A DNA stretch of 5,167 nt from Acidobacteriota bacterium. Its GTDB lineage: Bacteria > Acidobacteriota > Vicinamibacteria > Vicinamibacterales > UBA8438. Positions 1 through 5,167 of the stretch are shown here, in pieces (within the stretch, counting starts at the first letter, position 1; each line of letters starts with the position of its first letter). The notes below the pieces were generated by a model, which searched no databases, had not been told where the DNA came from, and saw only the letters and a program-made list of their open reading frames with translations. The position numbers were made by a program, and so were the translations under genes. The DNA lies in NCBI GenBank assembly GCA_005778315.1, contig SXOW01000472.1, forward strand, positions 1 to 5,167. Direction: 5' to 3'.

Positions 1-590
1 GCGTAGCTCAGTTCGCTGTCAGGGTAGATGTACGGCTTACCCACATGGTGTCGGAAGGCGTAGGCCGCGATGCTTGGCACTTTTGCGATGAGCCGGAGGC
101 TCTGGAGGCGGCGCGACGCCGGGTCGTCCACCTTCTTGGCCAAGGGGTAGAACGTCGAGAGCGCCCCGACCGTGCTCAGGAAGATGCCCATGGGATGAGC
201 GTCATACCGGAATCCCTCCATGAACTTCTTGATGTTCTCGTGGAGCATGACGTGGCCGGAGAGGTCGTGCTTCCAGTCGGCGAGTTGGGCCGCGTTCGGG
301 AGCTCACCGTCGAGCAACAAATAGGCGGTTTCCACGAACGTGGCCTGCTCGGCCAGCTGTTCGATGGGGTACCCACGGTACCGAAGGATGCCCTTGTCGC
401 CGTCGATAAAGGTGATTGCGCTGCGACAGGACGCGGTATTGAGGAACGCCGGGTCGTAGGTCATCAACCCGAAATCGTCAGGGTTGACCTTGATCTGGCG
501 AAGGTCCATGGCCCGAATCGTGTCGTCCGTGACCGGAATTTCATACTGCTTGCCAGTGCGGTTGTCGGTGATGGTCAGGGTGTCAGCCAT
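1..590 (-). CDS. gltA: Citrate synthase, N-terminal part (runs off left edge)
   Basis: Citrate synthase condenses acetyl-CoA and oxaloacetate to citrate, the entry step of the TCA cycle, in the cytoplasm. Only the first 196 codons are in the window; family members are about 430 residues, so the catalytic His and Asp of the large domain lie outside. Visible signatures typical of the type II bacterial enzyme are the start MADTLTITDN, a beta-rich N-terminal domain, the segment LMTYDPAFLNTASCRSAITF (about residues 42-61), FIDGDKGILRYRGYPIEQLA (61-80), the ETAYLLLDGELP helix (87-98) and AHPMGIFLSTVGALS (131-145). The ATG at 590-588 is chosen because the family begins with this short N-terminal strand; there is no strong Shine-Dalgarno in front of it. 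It begins 34 bases after the yacG stop on the same strand, so the two are probably co-transcribed. I see no frameshift in the part present. Confidence 0.95.
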   Translation of the reverse strand, partial: MADTLTITDNRTGKQYEIPVTDDTIRAMDLRQIKVNPDDFGLMTYDPAFLNTASCRSAITFIDGDKGILRYRGYPIEQLAEQATFVETAYLLLDGELPNAAQLADWKHDLSGHVMLHENIKKFMEGFRYDAHPMGIFLSTVGALSTFYPLAKKVDDPASRRLQSLRLIAKVPSIAAYAFRHHVGKPYIYPDSELSY

Positions 591-624
591 GAGGTGTCAG
601 AAATCTTCGCGTCCGAAGCAGGAA

Positions 625-801
625 TCAGTTGTCAGGGTCCGGGTCGTTGCCGTCCCCGGTGTGGGTAGCCTCGCCCGGTATGCGGTAACTGCCGTCCACC
701 CAGTTGCGCAAATCCAGGAGCTTGCATCGCTCGCTGCAGAACGGGCGCCATGCTGAATCGACCGGCTGAGTCCGGCAGTGGACGCAGAGCGTATGGCGCA
801 T
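625..801 (-). CDS. yacG: DNA gyrase inhibitor / zinc-binding protein YacG
   Basis: A 58-residue protein of the YacG family. In E. coli YacG binds GyrB and inhibits DNA gyrase; the family has one structural zinc. The zinc ligands are all visible: Cys6 and Cys9 (C-x2-C) and Cys22 and Cys26 (C-x3-C), followed by the family signature PFCSERCKLLDLRNWVDGSY at residues 20-39 and then IPGE. The tail is short and Asp-rich (GDGNDPDPDN). Length matches the family (about 55-70 residues). The start is the ATG at 801-799 because a strong Shine-Dalgarno GGAGGGG (814-808) lies six bases upstream; the frame stays open further upstream to 939, but that stretch has no family similarity and contains the promoter. 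Its neighbour downstream is gltA rather than the coaE/zapD genes that accompany yacG in enterobacteria. Confidence 0.93.
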   Translation of the reverse strand: MRHTLCVHCRTQPVDSAWRPFCSERCKLLDLRNWVDGSYRIPGEATHTGDGNDPDPDN

Positions 802-807
802 GACATA

Positions 808-814
808 CCCCTCC
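808..814 (-). promoter_or_regulatory. Strong ribosome binding site of yacG
   Basis: GGAGGGG on the minus strand, six bases before the ATG at 801. It decides the yacG start against the longer open frame beginning at 939, and is the strongest Shine-Dalgarno among the minus-strand genes of this window. Confidence 0.75.
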
Positions 815-853
815 GCGTGATGAAGGCCCGCGGCATCCGTCGGGAATCTGGGA

Positions 854-882
854 ATTTTATCCGAATCCGCTCGCTTGGTCGA
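854..882 (-). promoter_or_regulatory. Candidate sigma-70 promoter for yacG-gltA
   Basis: On the minus strand, a -35-like TCGACC (882-877, four of six matches to TTGACA) is separated by exactly 17 bases from a -10-like TAAAAT (859-854, five of six matches to TATAAT). It lies in the 121-base non-coding gap between the gluconolactonase remnant and yacG and is an AT-rich patch in a GC-rich setting. Initiation near 847 would give a leader of about 45 bases before the yacG ATG. This is a motif call only; the sigma-factor consensus of this organism is unknown. Confidence 0.45.
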
Positions 883-922
883 GGTGCGCGGTCGAAATGC
901 GGGTCCGCAGCCGGATTCAGGG

Positions 923-1243
923 CTATTGGCCGGTGACAAGCATTTCTACCCGGTAGAGCGAGGCGCGCGCGGTAATGAACAGGGTCGTACCTTCCGGGCC
1001 GCCGAAGGTGAGGTTTGCTGGCGTCTCGGGCACCCCCGATCGAGGCAATGGGTTCGCCGGCGGGGTTGAAAATCGTGACGTCTTGCCCCGTGAGGTAGAG
1101 GTTGCGGCGCTCATCCTGGTGAGACCGTCCGAGCCCTGCGCGACGAACAGCCATCTGTCGCTGAGCGAACCGTCGTCTGCCGGGTGGTACGTCGACAGCC
1201 GGCCGGCTCCCTGGTGCCGAGGAGCAACGCCGTAAGAAGCCAT
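923..1243 (-). pseudogene. C-terminal remnant of an SMP-30/gluconolactonase-family protein, two frameshifts
   Basis: The translated pieces match the last third of the SMP-30/gluconolactonase/LRE-like beta-propeller family, whose calcium-dependent members hydrolyse sugar lactones. In order on the minus strand: frame 1 gives LSTYHPADDGSLSDRWLFV then AQGSDGLT; after a shift near 1115-1121 a second frame gives DERRNLYLTGQDVTIFNPAG then EPIASIG; after a second shift at a run of five C (1033-1037 on the plus strand) frame 1 resumes with VPETPANLTFGGPEG, then TTLFITARASLYRVEML, ending at TAG 925-923. The family normally has about 290-350 residues; here only about 106 codons exist, since ppx ends at 1251, so roughly the N-terminal two thirds and the propeller metal ligands they carry are missing. 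No Shine-Dalgarno precedes the first in-frame ATG (1243-1241), which sits seven bases after the ppx stop. It may be a decayed gene; the two small indels may also be assembly errors, but those would not explain the missing N-terminus. Confidence 0.75.
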
Positions 1244-1250
1244 CGGGCCG

Positions 1251-2864
1251 TCACGGCGTTGCGGCCCCCGCCGCGGTCGAGGGGGGTGACGGCGCGGCAT
1301 CGACCTGTGTGGCGGGCACCGGGGCCGCGGTGGGGCGGAGCAATTCAAAGCGGATGGGGCGACCGAGCATCTGTTCGAGCGGTGCGACGTGGCGCTGGGC
1401 GGCCCACATTTCTAGCTCTGTGTCGCCGTGGGCGCCCACCCGCACGAAATACGCGTCGTCAATGGGTGACACGATGACGTCGTTGACGCTCTGGCTGTGG
1501 CTTCGGTCCAGGCCTTCGGCCAAACGGAGCAGCGCGGCGAGGATGCGCACCGTGCGGCGTTGCGCCGACGGGAGGCCGCCGAACCCTGGGTGGCCCTTCT
1601 TGGGGGTCGCGCGGCGGTGATACCGCGTCGTGAGCGCGATGACCTCCACTTCCTCAGGCTCGAACCCGCGCAAGTCGCCGTTCTTGACCAGGTAGTACGA
1701 ATGCTTGTGGTGTCGCGGGAAACTGATGTGCACACCGATGTCATGGAGCACGGCCGCATAGTCGAGCCATTCCCGTTCTCGACCAGCCAGTCCGTGGACG
1801 TCGGCCGTCTGGTCGAACAACGACAGCGCGATGCGTGCTACCTGGCCCGCGTGGTCCGCATCAACGTTGCACCGTTCGGCGAGTTCCATCACGCTGCGAC
1901 GCCGGACATCCGGATACTGCTCGACCTTGGCGACCTTCGTCCGATTGCGGTGAATATAGTCGAGCGCCAGACCTTCCCGGAGCGAGAGGTCACAGAGCGT
2001 CACCTCCTCCACGTCCAGCGCTCGCACAATGGTGTCGAAGAGGATCGCGCCGGCCACGATGAGATCTGCGCGTCGTGGGTCGAGCCCGGGGACGCGGAGC
2101 CGCTCGTGCAAGGTCAGGGTCGCCAGCTCTCTGCGAACGCGCCGGAATTGCTTGGCTGGAACCCGTAGATTACGCACATCGTCGCCGCTGTCCCGGTTGT
2201 CGCCGCTGGCCAGGGTGCCGAGGCTCAGGATCGTGCCGGAGGTGCCGATGACGCGGTCGAATCCCAGCGCCTGGATCTGGGCAATCGGCCCGGCGATGGC
2301 CTCCGACACGTAGCGGGTCATCTCCCGTTCGTCTCGTTTTGATAGCGGATCGGAGGCGCCAAAGCGTTCCGCCAGGCGAATGACGCCGATCTTCAGGCTC
2401 TGTGTGAAGGTGGCGCCCGCCGCCGAGCCTACGGTCAGTTCGACACTGCCGCCGCCGATGTCCACGACGACGGCGGAGTCGGCGCCGACGTCGACCCCGT
2501 AGACGGCGGCCTGGTGAATAAGCCGAGCCTCTTCTGTACCGGAAATGACCCTGGCCCGGATACCGGTCCGGTCCAGAATGGCGTCGAGGAAATATGGGCC
2601 ATTGTCCGCTTCGCGCACGGCGCTGGTGGCCGCGGCCACGATTTCGTCCACCCGGTGCGCATCGGCCAGGCGACGGAACCGAGAGAGCGCCAGCAGGCCG
2701 TGTTGCATGGCCCTCTCGGTGAGCGCCCGACCGTCGAGCCCGCCGGCGCCCAGGCGCACCATTTCCTTCTCGCGGTCGACGATCTCGAACGAGAGGTCCG
2801 GGCGAACTCGGACCACAATCATGTGGACCGAGTTTGTGCCGATGTCTATGGCGGCGATACGCAT
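1251..2864 (-). CDS. ppx: Ppx/GppA exopolyphosphatase with C-terminal HD domain
   Basis: A 537-residue protein of the Ppx/GppA phosphatase family, close to the 513 residues of E. coli Ppx. The family removes terminal phosphates from polyphosphate and/or converts pppGpp to ppGpp in the cytoplasm; which substrate is used cannot be told from sequence. Residues 1-305 form the ASKHA (actin-like ATPase) fold: phosphate-1 loop DIGTNS (7-12), SGTEEARL (108-115) holding the expected catalytic glutamate, phosphate-2 loop DIGGGSVEL (135-143), GTSGT (207-211) and the LREGLALDYI segment (295-304). Residues about 320-510 are an HD-type helical domain with LHDIG (373-377), HHKHSYYLV (385-393) and LRLAEGLDRSHS (446-457). 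The last 27 or so residues are a Pro/Ala-rich, probably disordered tail. The ATG at 2864-2862 is used because DIGTNS must lie a few residues from the N-terminus; its Shine-Dalgarno is weak. It is divergent from the CHAD gene. Confidence 0.95.
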   Translation of the reverse strand: MRIAAIDIGTNSVHMIVVRVRPDLSFEIVDREKEMVRLGAGGLDGRALTERAMQHGLLALSRFRRLADAHRVDEIVAAATSAVREADNGPYFLDAILDRTGIRARVISGTEEARLIHQAAVYGVDVGADSAVVVDIGGGSVELTVGSAAGATFTQSLKIGVIRLAERFGASDPLSKRDEREMTRYVSEAIAGPIAQIQALGFDRVIGTSGTILSLGTLASGDNRDSGDDVRNLRVPAKQFRRVRRELATLTLHERLRVPGLDPRRADLIVAGAILFDTIVRALDVEEVTLCDLSLREGLALDYIHRNRTKVAKVEQYPDVRRRSVMELAERCNVDADHAGQVARIALSLFDQTADVHGLAGREREWLDYAAVLHDIGVHISFPRHHKHSYYLVKNGDLRGFEPEEVEVIALTTRYHRRATPKKGHPGFGGLPSAQRRTVRILAALLRLAEGLDRSHSQSVNDVIVSPIDDAYFVRVGAHGDTELEMWAAQRHVAPLEQMLGRPIRFELLRPTAAPVPATQVDAAPSPPSTAAGAATP

Positions 2865-2984
2865 GAGTCAGGCTCGTGTCACGCCTAGCTCGAAGGGCTA
2901 AAGGTGCGGGAGCGCCGGGGTGTGATAATTTGCTGGTGCGGCGAGTCGCACGCGGTCCGTCACCGTCGTGACGCCCATACTACC
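2865..2984. promoter_or_regulatory. Divergent intergenic region between ppx and the CHAD gene
   Basis: This 120-base spacer must carry the start signals for both divergent genes. On the plus strand TGTGATAAT (2921-2929) is an extended -10-like element (TG-N-GATAAT, five of six to TATAAT); no convincing -35 lies 16-18 bases upstream. It would start transcription near 2936, giving a leader of about 50 bases before the CHAD ATG at 2985. A short inverted repeat, GTGCG (2936-2940) and CGCAC (2947-2951) with a six-base loop, follows directly. On the minus strand I see no clear promoter for ppx. Confidence 0.3.
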
Positions 2985-3947
2985 ATGCCTCGTCGACATC
3001 GACTGGAGCGGCCCTTTGGCCGCTATCTGGGCACATTTGAGCGCAACCTGACGGCCGCCGTCGAGGGCGGAGTGGAGCCGCTGCACGATTGCCGCGTCGC
3101 GACTCGCAGACTCCGCGAATTGTGGCCGCTGGTGGCGGCAGAGCTTGGCGGGACGGCGGCGCGACGGGCCGCTCGGCGACTGCGGTGGGTGGGGCGAGCG
3201 CTCGGTGCCGTGCGCGAGGGCGATGTCGCGCTGGAACTCCTGGATGAAGTGACTGGCGACGGGCAGACACCGGCTGACGCGACCGCGCGTCTGAGACAGC
3301 ACCTTGACGACTTGCGGTCTGTCGCGCGCCACGGGATGGTGGTTGAGCTGGCGCGGGCGAACGTGAACCAATTAGGGCCGCGCCTGCAGACGCTCGTCGA
3401 CGGTCTCGGGCGGGCCAGTTCGGGCGCGTGGACGGAGGTCTTGGCTCTGCGGATGCGGGTTCGCGGCGAGCAGCTTCGCGACGCGGTCGACATCGCCGGA
3501 GTCCTCTACGTCCCAGAGCGTCTGCACGCGGTGCGCATTGCCGCCAAGAAATTGCGATACGGGTTCGAGCTGGCGGCAGAAGCGGGCGCCACGCGGCGGC
3601 GGGCACCGGCGCGTCAGCTCAAGGCCGTGCAAGACACCCTCGGACGGCTGCACGACATGGAAGTGCTCACCGGCTTGATTCACGAGGCGCCGCTCCCTGC
3701 GGTCCGCTCACTGCCCTGGGTCACCCACGTCGATGATCTTCGCCACCGCCTCGAAGCGGAGTGCAGGCTGCTGCACAGCCAGTTCATCGGTCAGCGCGGG
3801 GCGTTGTATCGGTCTGCTGACGCGGCTGCGGAGACGGCCTCACGCATCTGGAGTCGGCCGGCCGGGAGCGTGGTCACGCCGATGTCCACGAAGACGACAT
3901 CGGCCGACACGCCGACCCCGTCCGTTCGGTGTGGCTTCAACGGCTAG
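2985..3947 (+). CDS. CHAD domain protein (polyphosphate-binding helical protein)
   Basis: A 320-residue CHAD (conserved histidine alpha-helical domain) protein. CHAD proteins are helical bundles with a basic surface that bind inorganic polyphosphate and often associate with polyP granules. Two internally related CHAD signatures are seen: LHDCRVATRRLREL (33-46) and LHAVRIAAKKLRYGFEL (180-196), each with the conserved His and basic cluster, plus LKAVQDTLGRLHDMEVL (212-228) closing the second helical repeat. Conserved histidines are H34, H181 and H223; the protein is rich in Arg. The tail (about 285-320) is low in structure. The ATG at 2985 is preferred; the frame stays open to a GTG at 2904, but those 27 residues have no CHAD features and cover a -10-like element. 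The Shine-Dalgarno at 2985 is poor, so the start is the least certain part. No CYTH domain is attached. Divergence from ppx supports a role in polyP metabolism. Confidence 0.9.
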   Translation: MPRRHRLERPFGRYLGTFERNLTAAVEGGVEPLHDCRVATRRLRELWPLVAAELGGTAARRAARRLRWVGRALGAVREGDVALELLDEVTGDGQTPADATARLRQHLDDLRSVARHGMVVELARANVNQLGPRLQTLVDGLGRASSGAWTEVLALRMRVRGEQLRDAVDIAGVLYVPERLHAVRIAAKKLRYGFELAAEAGATRRRAPARQLKAVQDTLGRLHDMEVLTGLIHEAPLPAVRSLPWVTHVDDLRHRLEAECRLLHSQFIGQRGALYRSADAAAETASRIWSRPAGSVVTPMSTKTTSADTPTPSVRCGFNG

Positions 3948-4007
3948 CGCGACCAGACTGGCGGTGGAGGGACGTTTCGCCTGGCAGCGGCGTCTACAGC
4001 AGTACCC

Positions 4008-4025
4008 GCTCCAGGTGCCTGGAGC
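4008..4025 (+). repeat. Perfect inverted repeat (hairpin) just upstream of the selenoprotein start
   Basis: GCTCCAG (4008-4014) and CTGGAGC (4019-4025) form a perfect 7-bp stem with a four-base loop GTGC. It lies in the 96-base gap after the CHAD gene and ends six bases before the AGGAG Shine-Dalgarno of the next gene. No T-run follows, so it is not a standard Rho-independent terminator. It could be an mRNA structure affecting processing or translation, or chance in GC-rich DNA. Confidence 0.4.
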
Positions 4026-4030
4026 CCTCG

Positions 4031-4035
4031 AGGAG
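4031..4035 (+). promoter_or_regulatory. Ribosome binding site of the redoxin selenoprotein gene
   Basis: AGGAG, eight bases before the ATG at 4044. It fixes the start of the signal-peptide-bearing frame. No comparable site precedes the GTG at 4281, which argues against the downstream part being an independent gene. Confidence 0.7.
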
Positions 4036-4043
4036 ACTCAGAG

Positions 4044-5078
4044 ATGCGACAGCTGCTGCTTTCCGCGGCCCTGGTGCTGACGATAGCACCCAGTCTCGGC
4101 GCACAGAATCTACCCGACGTGGACCAATTCGGCCCACAGGTTGGCGACATCGTGCCCGCGTTCAATCTGCCAGACCAGACCGGCCAGATGCAGACCCTGG
4201 AGTCGATCATGGGACCCAACGGCGCCATGCTGGTCTTCAGCCGTTCCGCTGACTGGTGACCGTATTGCAAAACGCAGCTCGTGGAGCTGCAAAGCCGGCA
4301 TGCGGACATCACCGCGCAGGGACTGGGCCTCGCGGTGATCACCTACGATTCTGTGGATACCTTGAAGGGCTTCTCCGACTCGCGCGGGCTCGACTTCCCG
4401 ACGTTGTCTGATGAGGGGTCTGCCGTCATTCAGGAGTACGGCCTCCTCAACCAAGAAATGTCGCCCGGTGTCCGATTCTATGGCGTGCCGTACCCCGGGA
4501 CCTTCATTCTCGACACCGAGGGACGGGTCAGGGAGAGGTTCTTTGAGCAGGCATACCAGGAGCGTTTCACCGTGTCGAGCATCCTGGTGGCCCTGGGAGA
4601 TGCGGCGAACGGGACTGACCGGAACGCGACACGGTTGACGACCGATCACCTCGATGCACTTGCCTACCCAACCGATCGGACGGTGGCGCCCGGCAATCGC
4701 TTCTCGCTGGTGGTGGATGTGACCCCAAAAGAGGGGATGCATCTCTATGCGCCCGGGGGCCACACGTATCAAGTGATCAGGCTGCAGCTCAACGCGCCGG
4801 ATTTCATCCGGGCGCACGAGGTGAGATATCCGGCGTCTGAGATCTACCACTACAAGCCGCTCGACGAGCGCGTGGAGGTGTTCCAGGAGCCGTTTCAGTT
4901 GGTGCAGGAGGTCACGATTCCGATGACCCCCGAGATCGCGGCGTTGGCCGCGGAACCCGATGCGACGTTGACGGTCGAGGGGGTCTTGACGTACCAGGCG
5001 TGCGATGACGCGATCTGCTATACACCGGTGGAGCTGCCGGTGCGATGGACACTCGGCTGGCGGCCTTTGGTGAGATAG
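4044..5078 (+). CDS. Secreted redoxin-DsbD-alpha fusion, selenoprotein (in-frame TGA read as Sec72)
   Basis: A predicted periplasmic thiol/selenol oxidoreductase of 344 residues, read through TGA 4257-4259 as selenocysteine. Residues 1-20 are a signal peptide (MRQLLLSAALVLTIAPSLGA, likely cleaved before Gln21). Residues about 32-185 are an AhpC-TSA/redoxin thioredoxin fold: GDIVPAFNLPDQTGQ, the strand MLVFSRSADW, active site U72-P-Y-C75 followed by KTQLVELQ, then VPYPGTFILDTEGRV with the probable cis-proline at Pro151. Residues about 210-340 resemble the N-terminal (alpha) domain of DsbD, ending in YQACDDAICYTPVELPV with Cys320 and Cys325 (C-x4-C; E. coli DsbD-alpha has C-x5-C). The parts before and after the TGA are in one frame, neither is a complete thioredoxin fold alone, and the TGA replaces exactly the expected first active-site cysteine. 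A SECIS-like hairpin follows. The start is fixed by AGGAG eight bases upstream and by the signal peptide. The alternatives are a TGC-to-TGA nonsense mutation or a base-call error; I consider these less likely. The Sec machinery (selA, selB, selC, selD) is not in this window. Confidence 0.85.
4257..4259 (+). other. In-frame TGA, predicted selenocysteine codon (Sec72)
   Basis: TGA followed by CCG TAT TGC, giving U-P-Y-C in place of the C-P-Y-C expected after SADW in redoxins. The frame continues open for 272 further codons with family-like sequence on both sides. The change from a cysteine codon (TGC or TGT) to TGA is a single base. Confidence 0.82.
4260..4295 (+). promoter_or_regulatory. Candidate bacterial SECIS element
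   Basis: Directly after the TGA, GCAGCTC (4274-4280) and GAGCTGC (4284-4290) form a perfect 7-bp stem with a three-base loop GTG (GUG in RNA). There are 21 bases between the TGA and the loop G at 4281. Bacterial SECIS elements recognised by SelB have a small apical loop with a G, often GU, at its start, about 16-37 bases after the UGA, so position and loop both fit. A lower two-pair helix (GC 4267-4268 with GC 4294-4295) is possible. Caveat: the encoded residues QLVEL are conserved in cysteine homologs and, with GC-rich codons, tend to produce part of this palindrome. Confidence 0.7.
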
Positions 5079-5167
5079 CGGACCAGACCGAGCTTCCATC
5101 GAGGTTCGCACCCCGCGGCCTTCGTGCTGCTCATCCTGCCTGGTCTTCCCGACGCGCCGCGTCACCC
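5079..5167. other. Right-edge segment with no supported feature
   Basis: The 89 bases after the selenoprotein stop contain no Shine-Dalgarno with a start codon, no clear hairpin with T-run and no recognisable coding similarity in either direction. A short plus-strand hydrophobic stretch (AAFVLLILPGLP) can be read near 5118-5153 and might belong to a following gene, but it is too short to call. Confidence 0.3.

Noticed and set aside
45..668. 207-codon plus-strand open frame at the left end
   Set aside because: Antisense shadow of citrate synthase, whose minus-strand translation is unmistakable; it also crosses into yacG.
1033..1121. Programmed frameshifting in the gluconolactonase remnant
   Set aside because: There is no slippery heptamer with a downstream stimulator that I can see, two opposite shifts would be needed, and the gene is already truncated; decay or sequencing error is simpler.
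597..1154. 185-codon minus-strand frame covering yacG and part of the remnant
   Set aside because: Only its first portion (about 1038-1120) is real gluconolactonase sequence; the rest is out of frame with yacG, whose cysteine motif is in another frame.
2904..2984. N-terminal extension of the CHAD protein from GTG 2904
   Set aside because: The extra 27 residues have no CHAD similarity and overlap a -10-like element; the ATG at 2985 fits the domain start.
4008..4043. Rho-independent terminator after the CHAD gene
   Set aside because: The stem is good but no T-run follows; the next bases are CCTCGAGGAG leading into the ribosome binding site.
4281..5078. A separate 265-residue gene starting at GTG 4281
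   Set aside because: No ribosome binding site precedes it, it would begin inside the hairpin loop in the middle of a thioredoxin fold, and the frame joins the signal-peptide-bearing upstream part through a single TGA.
4110..5165. 351-codon open frame on the minus strand opposite the redoxin gene
   Set aside because: Its translation is rich in His/Arg/Gln with no domain signature, as expected of the antisense of a GC-rich gene; the plus-strand protein has clear family motifs.

Overview
This is a GC-rich bacterial chromosomal window with dense, short-spaced genes. Gene content and protein style (type II citrate synthase, Ppx/GppA with an HD domain, a CHAD protein, a secreted redoxin fused to a DsbD-alpha-like domain, an SMP-30-type gluconolactonase remnant) would suit an Acidobacteriota-like or other soil/sediment Gram-negative lineage. 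That assignment is inference; no rRNA or other taxonomic marker is present.

Minus strand, read right to left: a full-length exopolyphosphatase/guanosine-pentaphosphate phosphatase (2864-1251); seven bases later the C-terminal third of a gluconolactonase-family gene carrying two compensating frameshifts (1243-923); then, behind a plausible sigma-70 promoter (about 882-854), the small zinc protein YacG (801-625) and the first 196 codons of citrate synthase (590 to the left edge). Plus strand: a CHAD-domain protein (2985-3947) divergent from ppx across a 120-base spacer, then, 96 bases further on, a secreted redoxin-DsbD-alpha fusion (4044-5078).

The most notable item is that last gene. Its reading frame is interrupted by one TGA (4257-4259) placed exactly where the first cysteine of a thioredoxin-type CPYC active site belongs, so it reads U-P-Y-C. 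A perfect 7-bp hairpin with a GUG loop (4274-4290) follows, its loop G 22 bases after the TGA, as expected of a bacterial SECIS element. The simplest reading is a selenocysteine-containing periplasmic oxidoreductase that conventional gene calling would split into a 71-residue fragment and a 265-residue fragment.

Functionally, ppx and CHAD form a polyphosphate module (hydrolysis plus polyP binding), yacG-gltA is a housekeeping pair, and the selenoprotein is an envelope thiol-redox enzyme. The final 89 bases (5079-5167) hold no feature I can support. No tRNA, rRNA, CRISPR array, insertion sequence or attachment site was seen.
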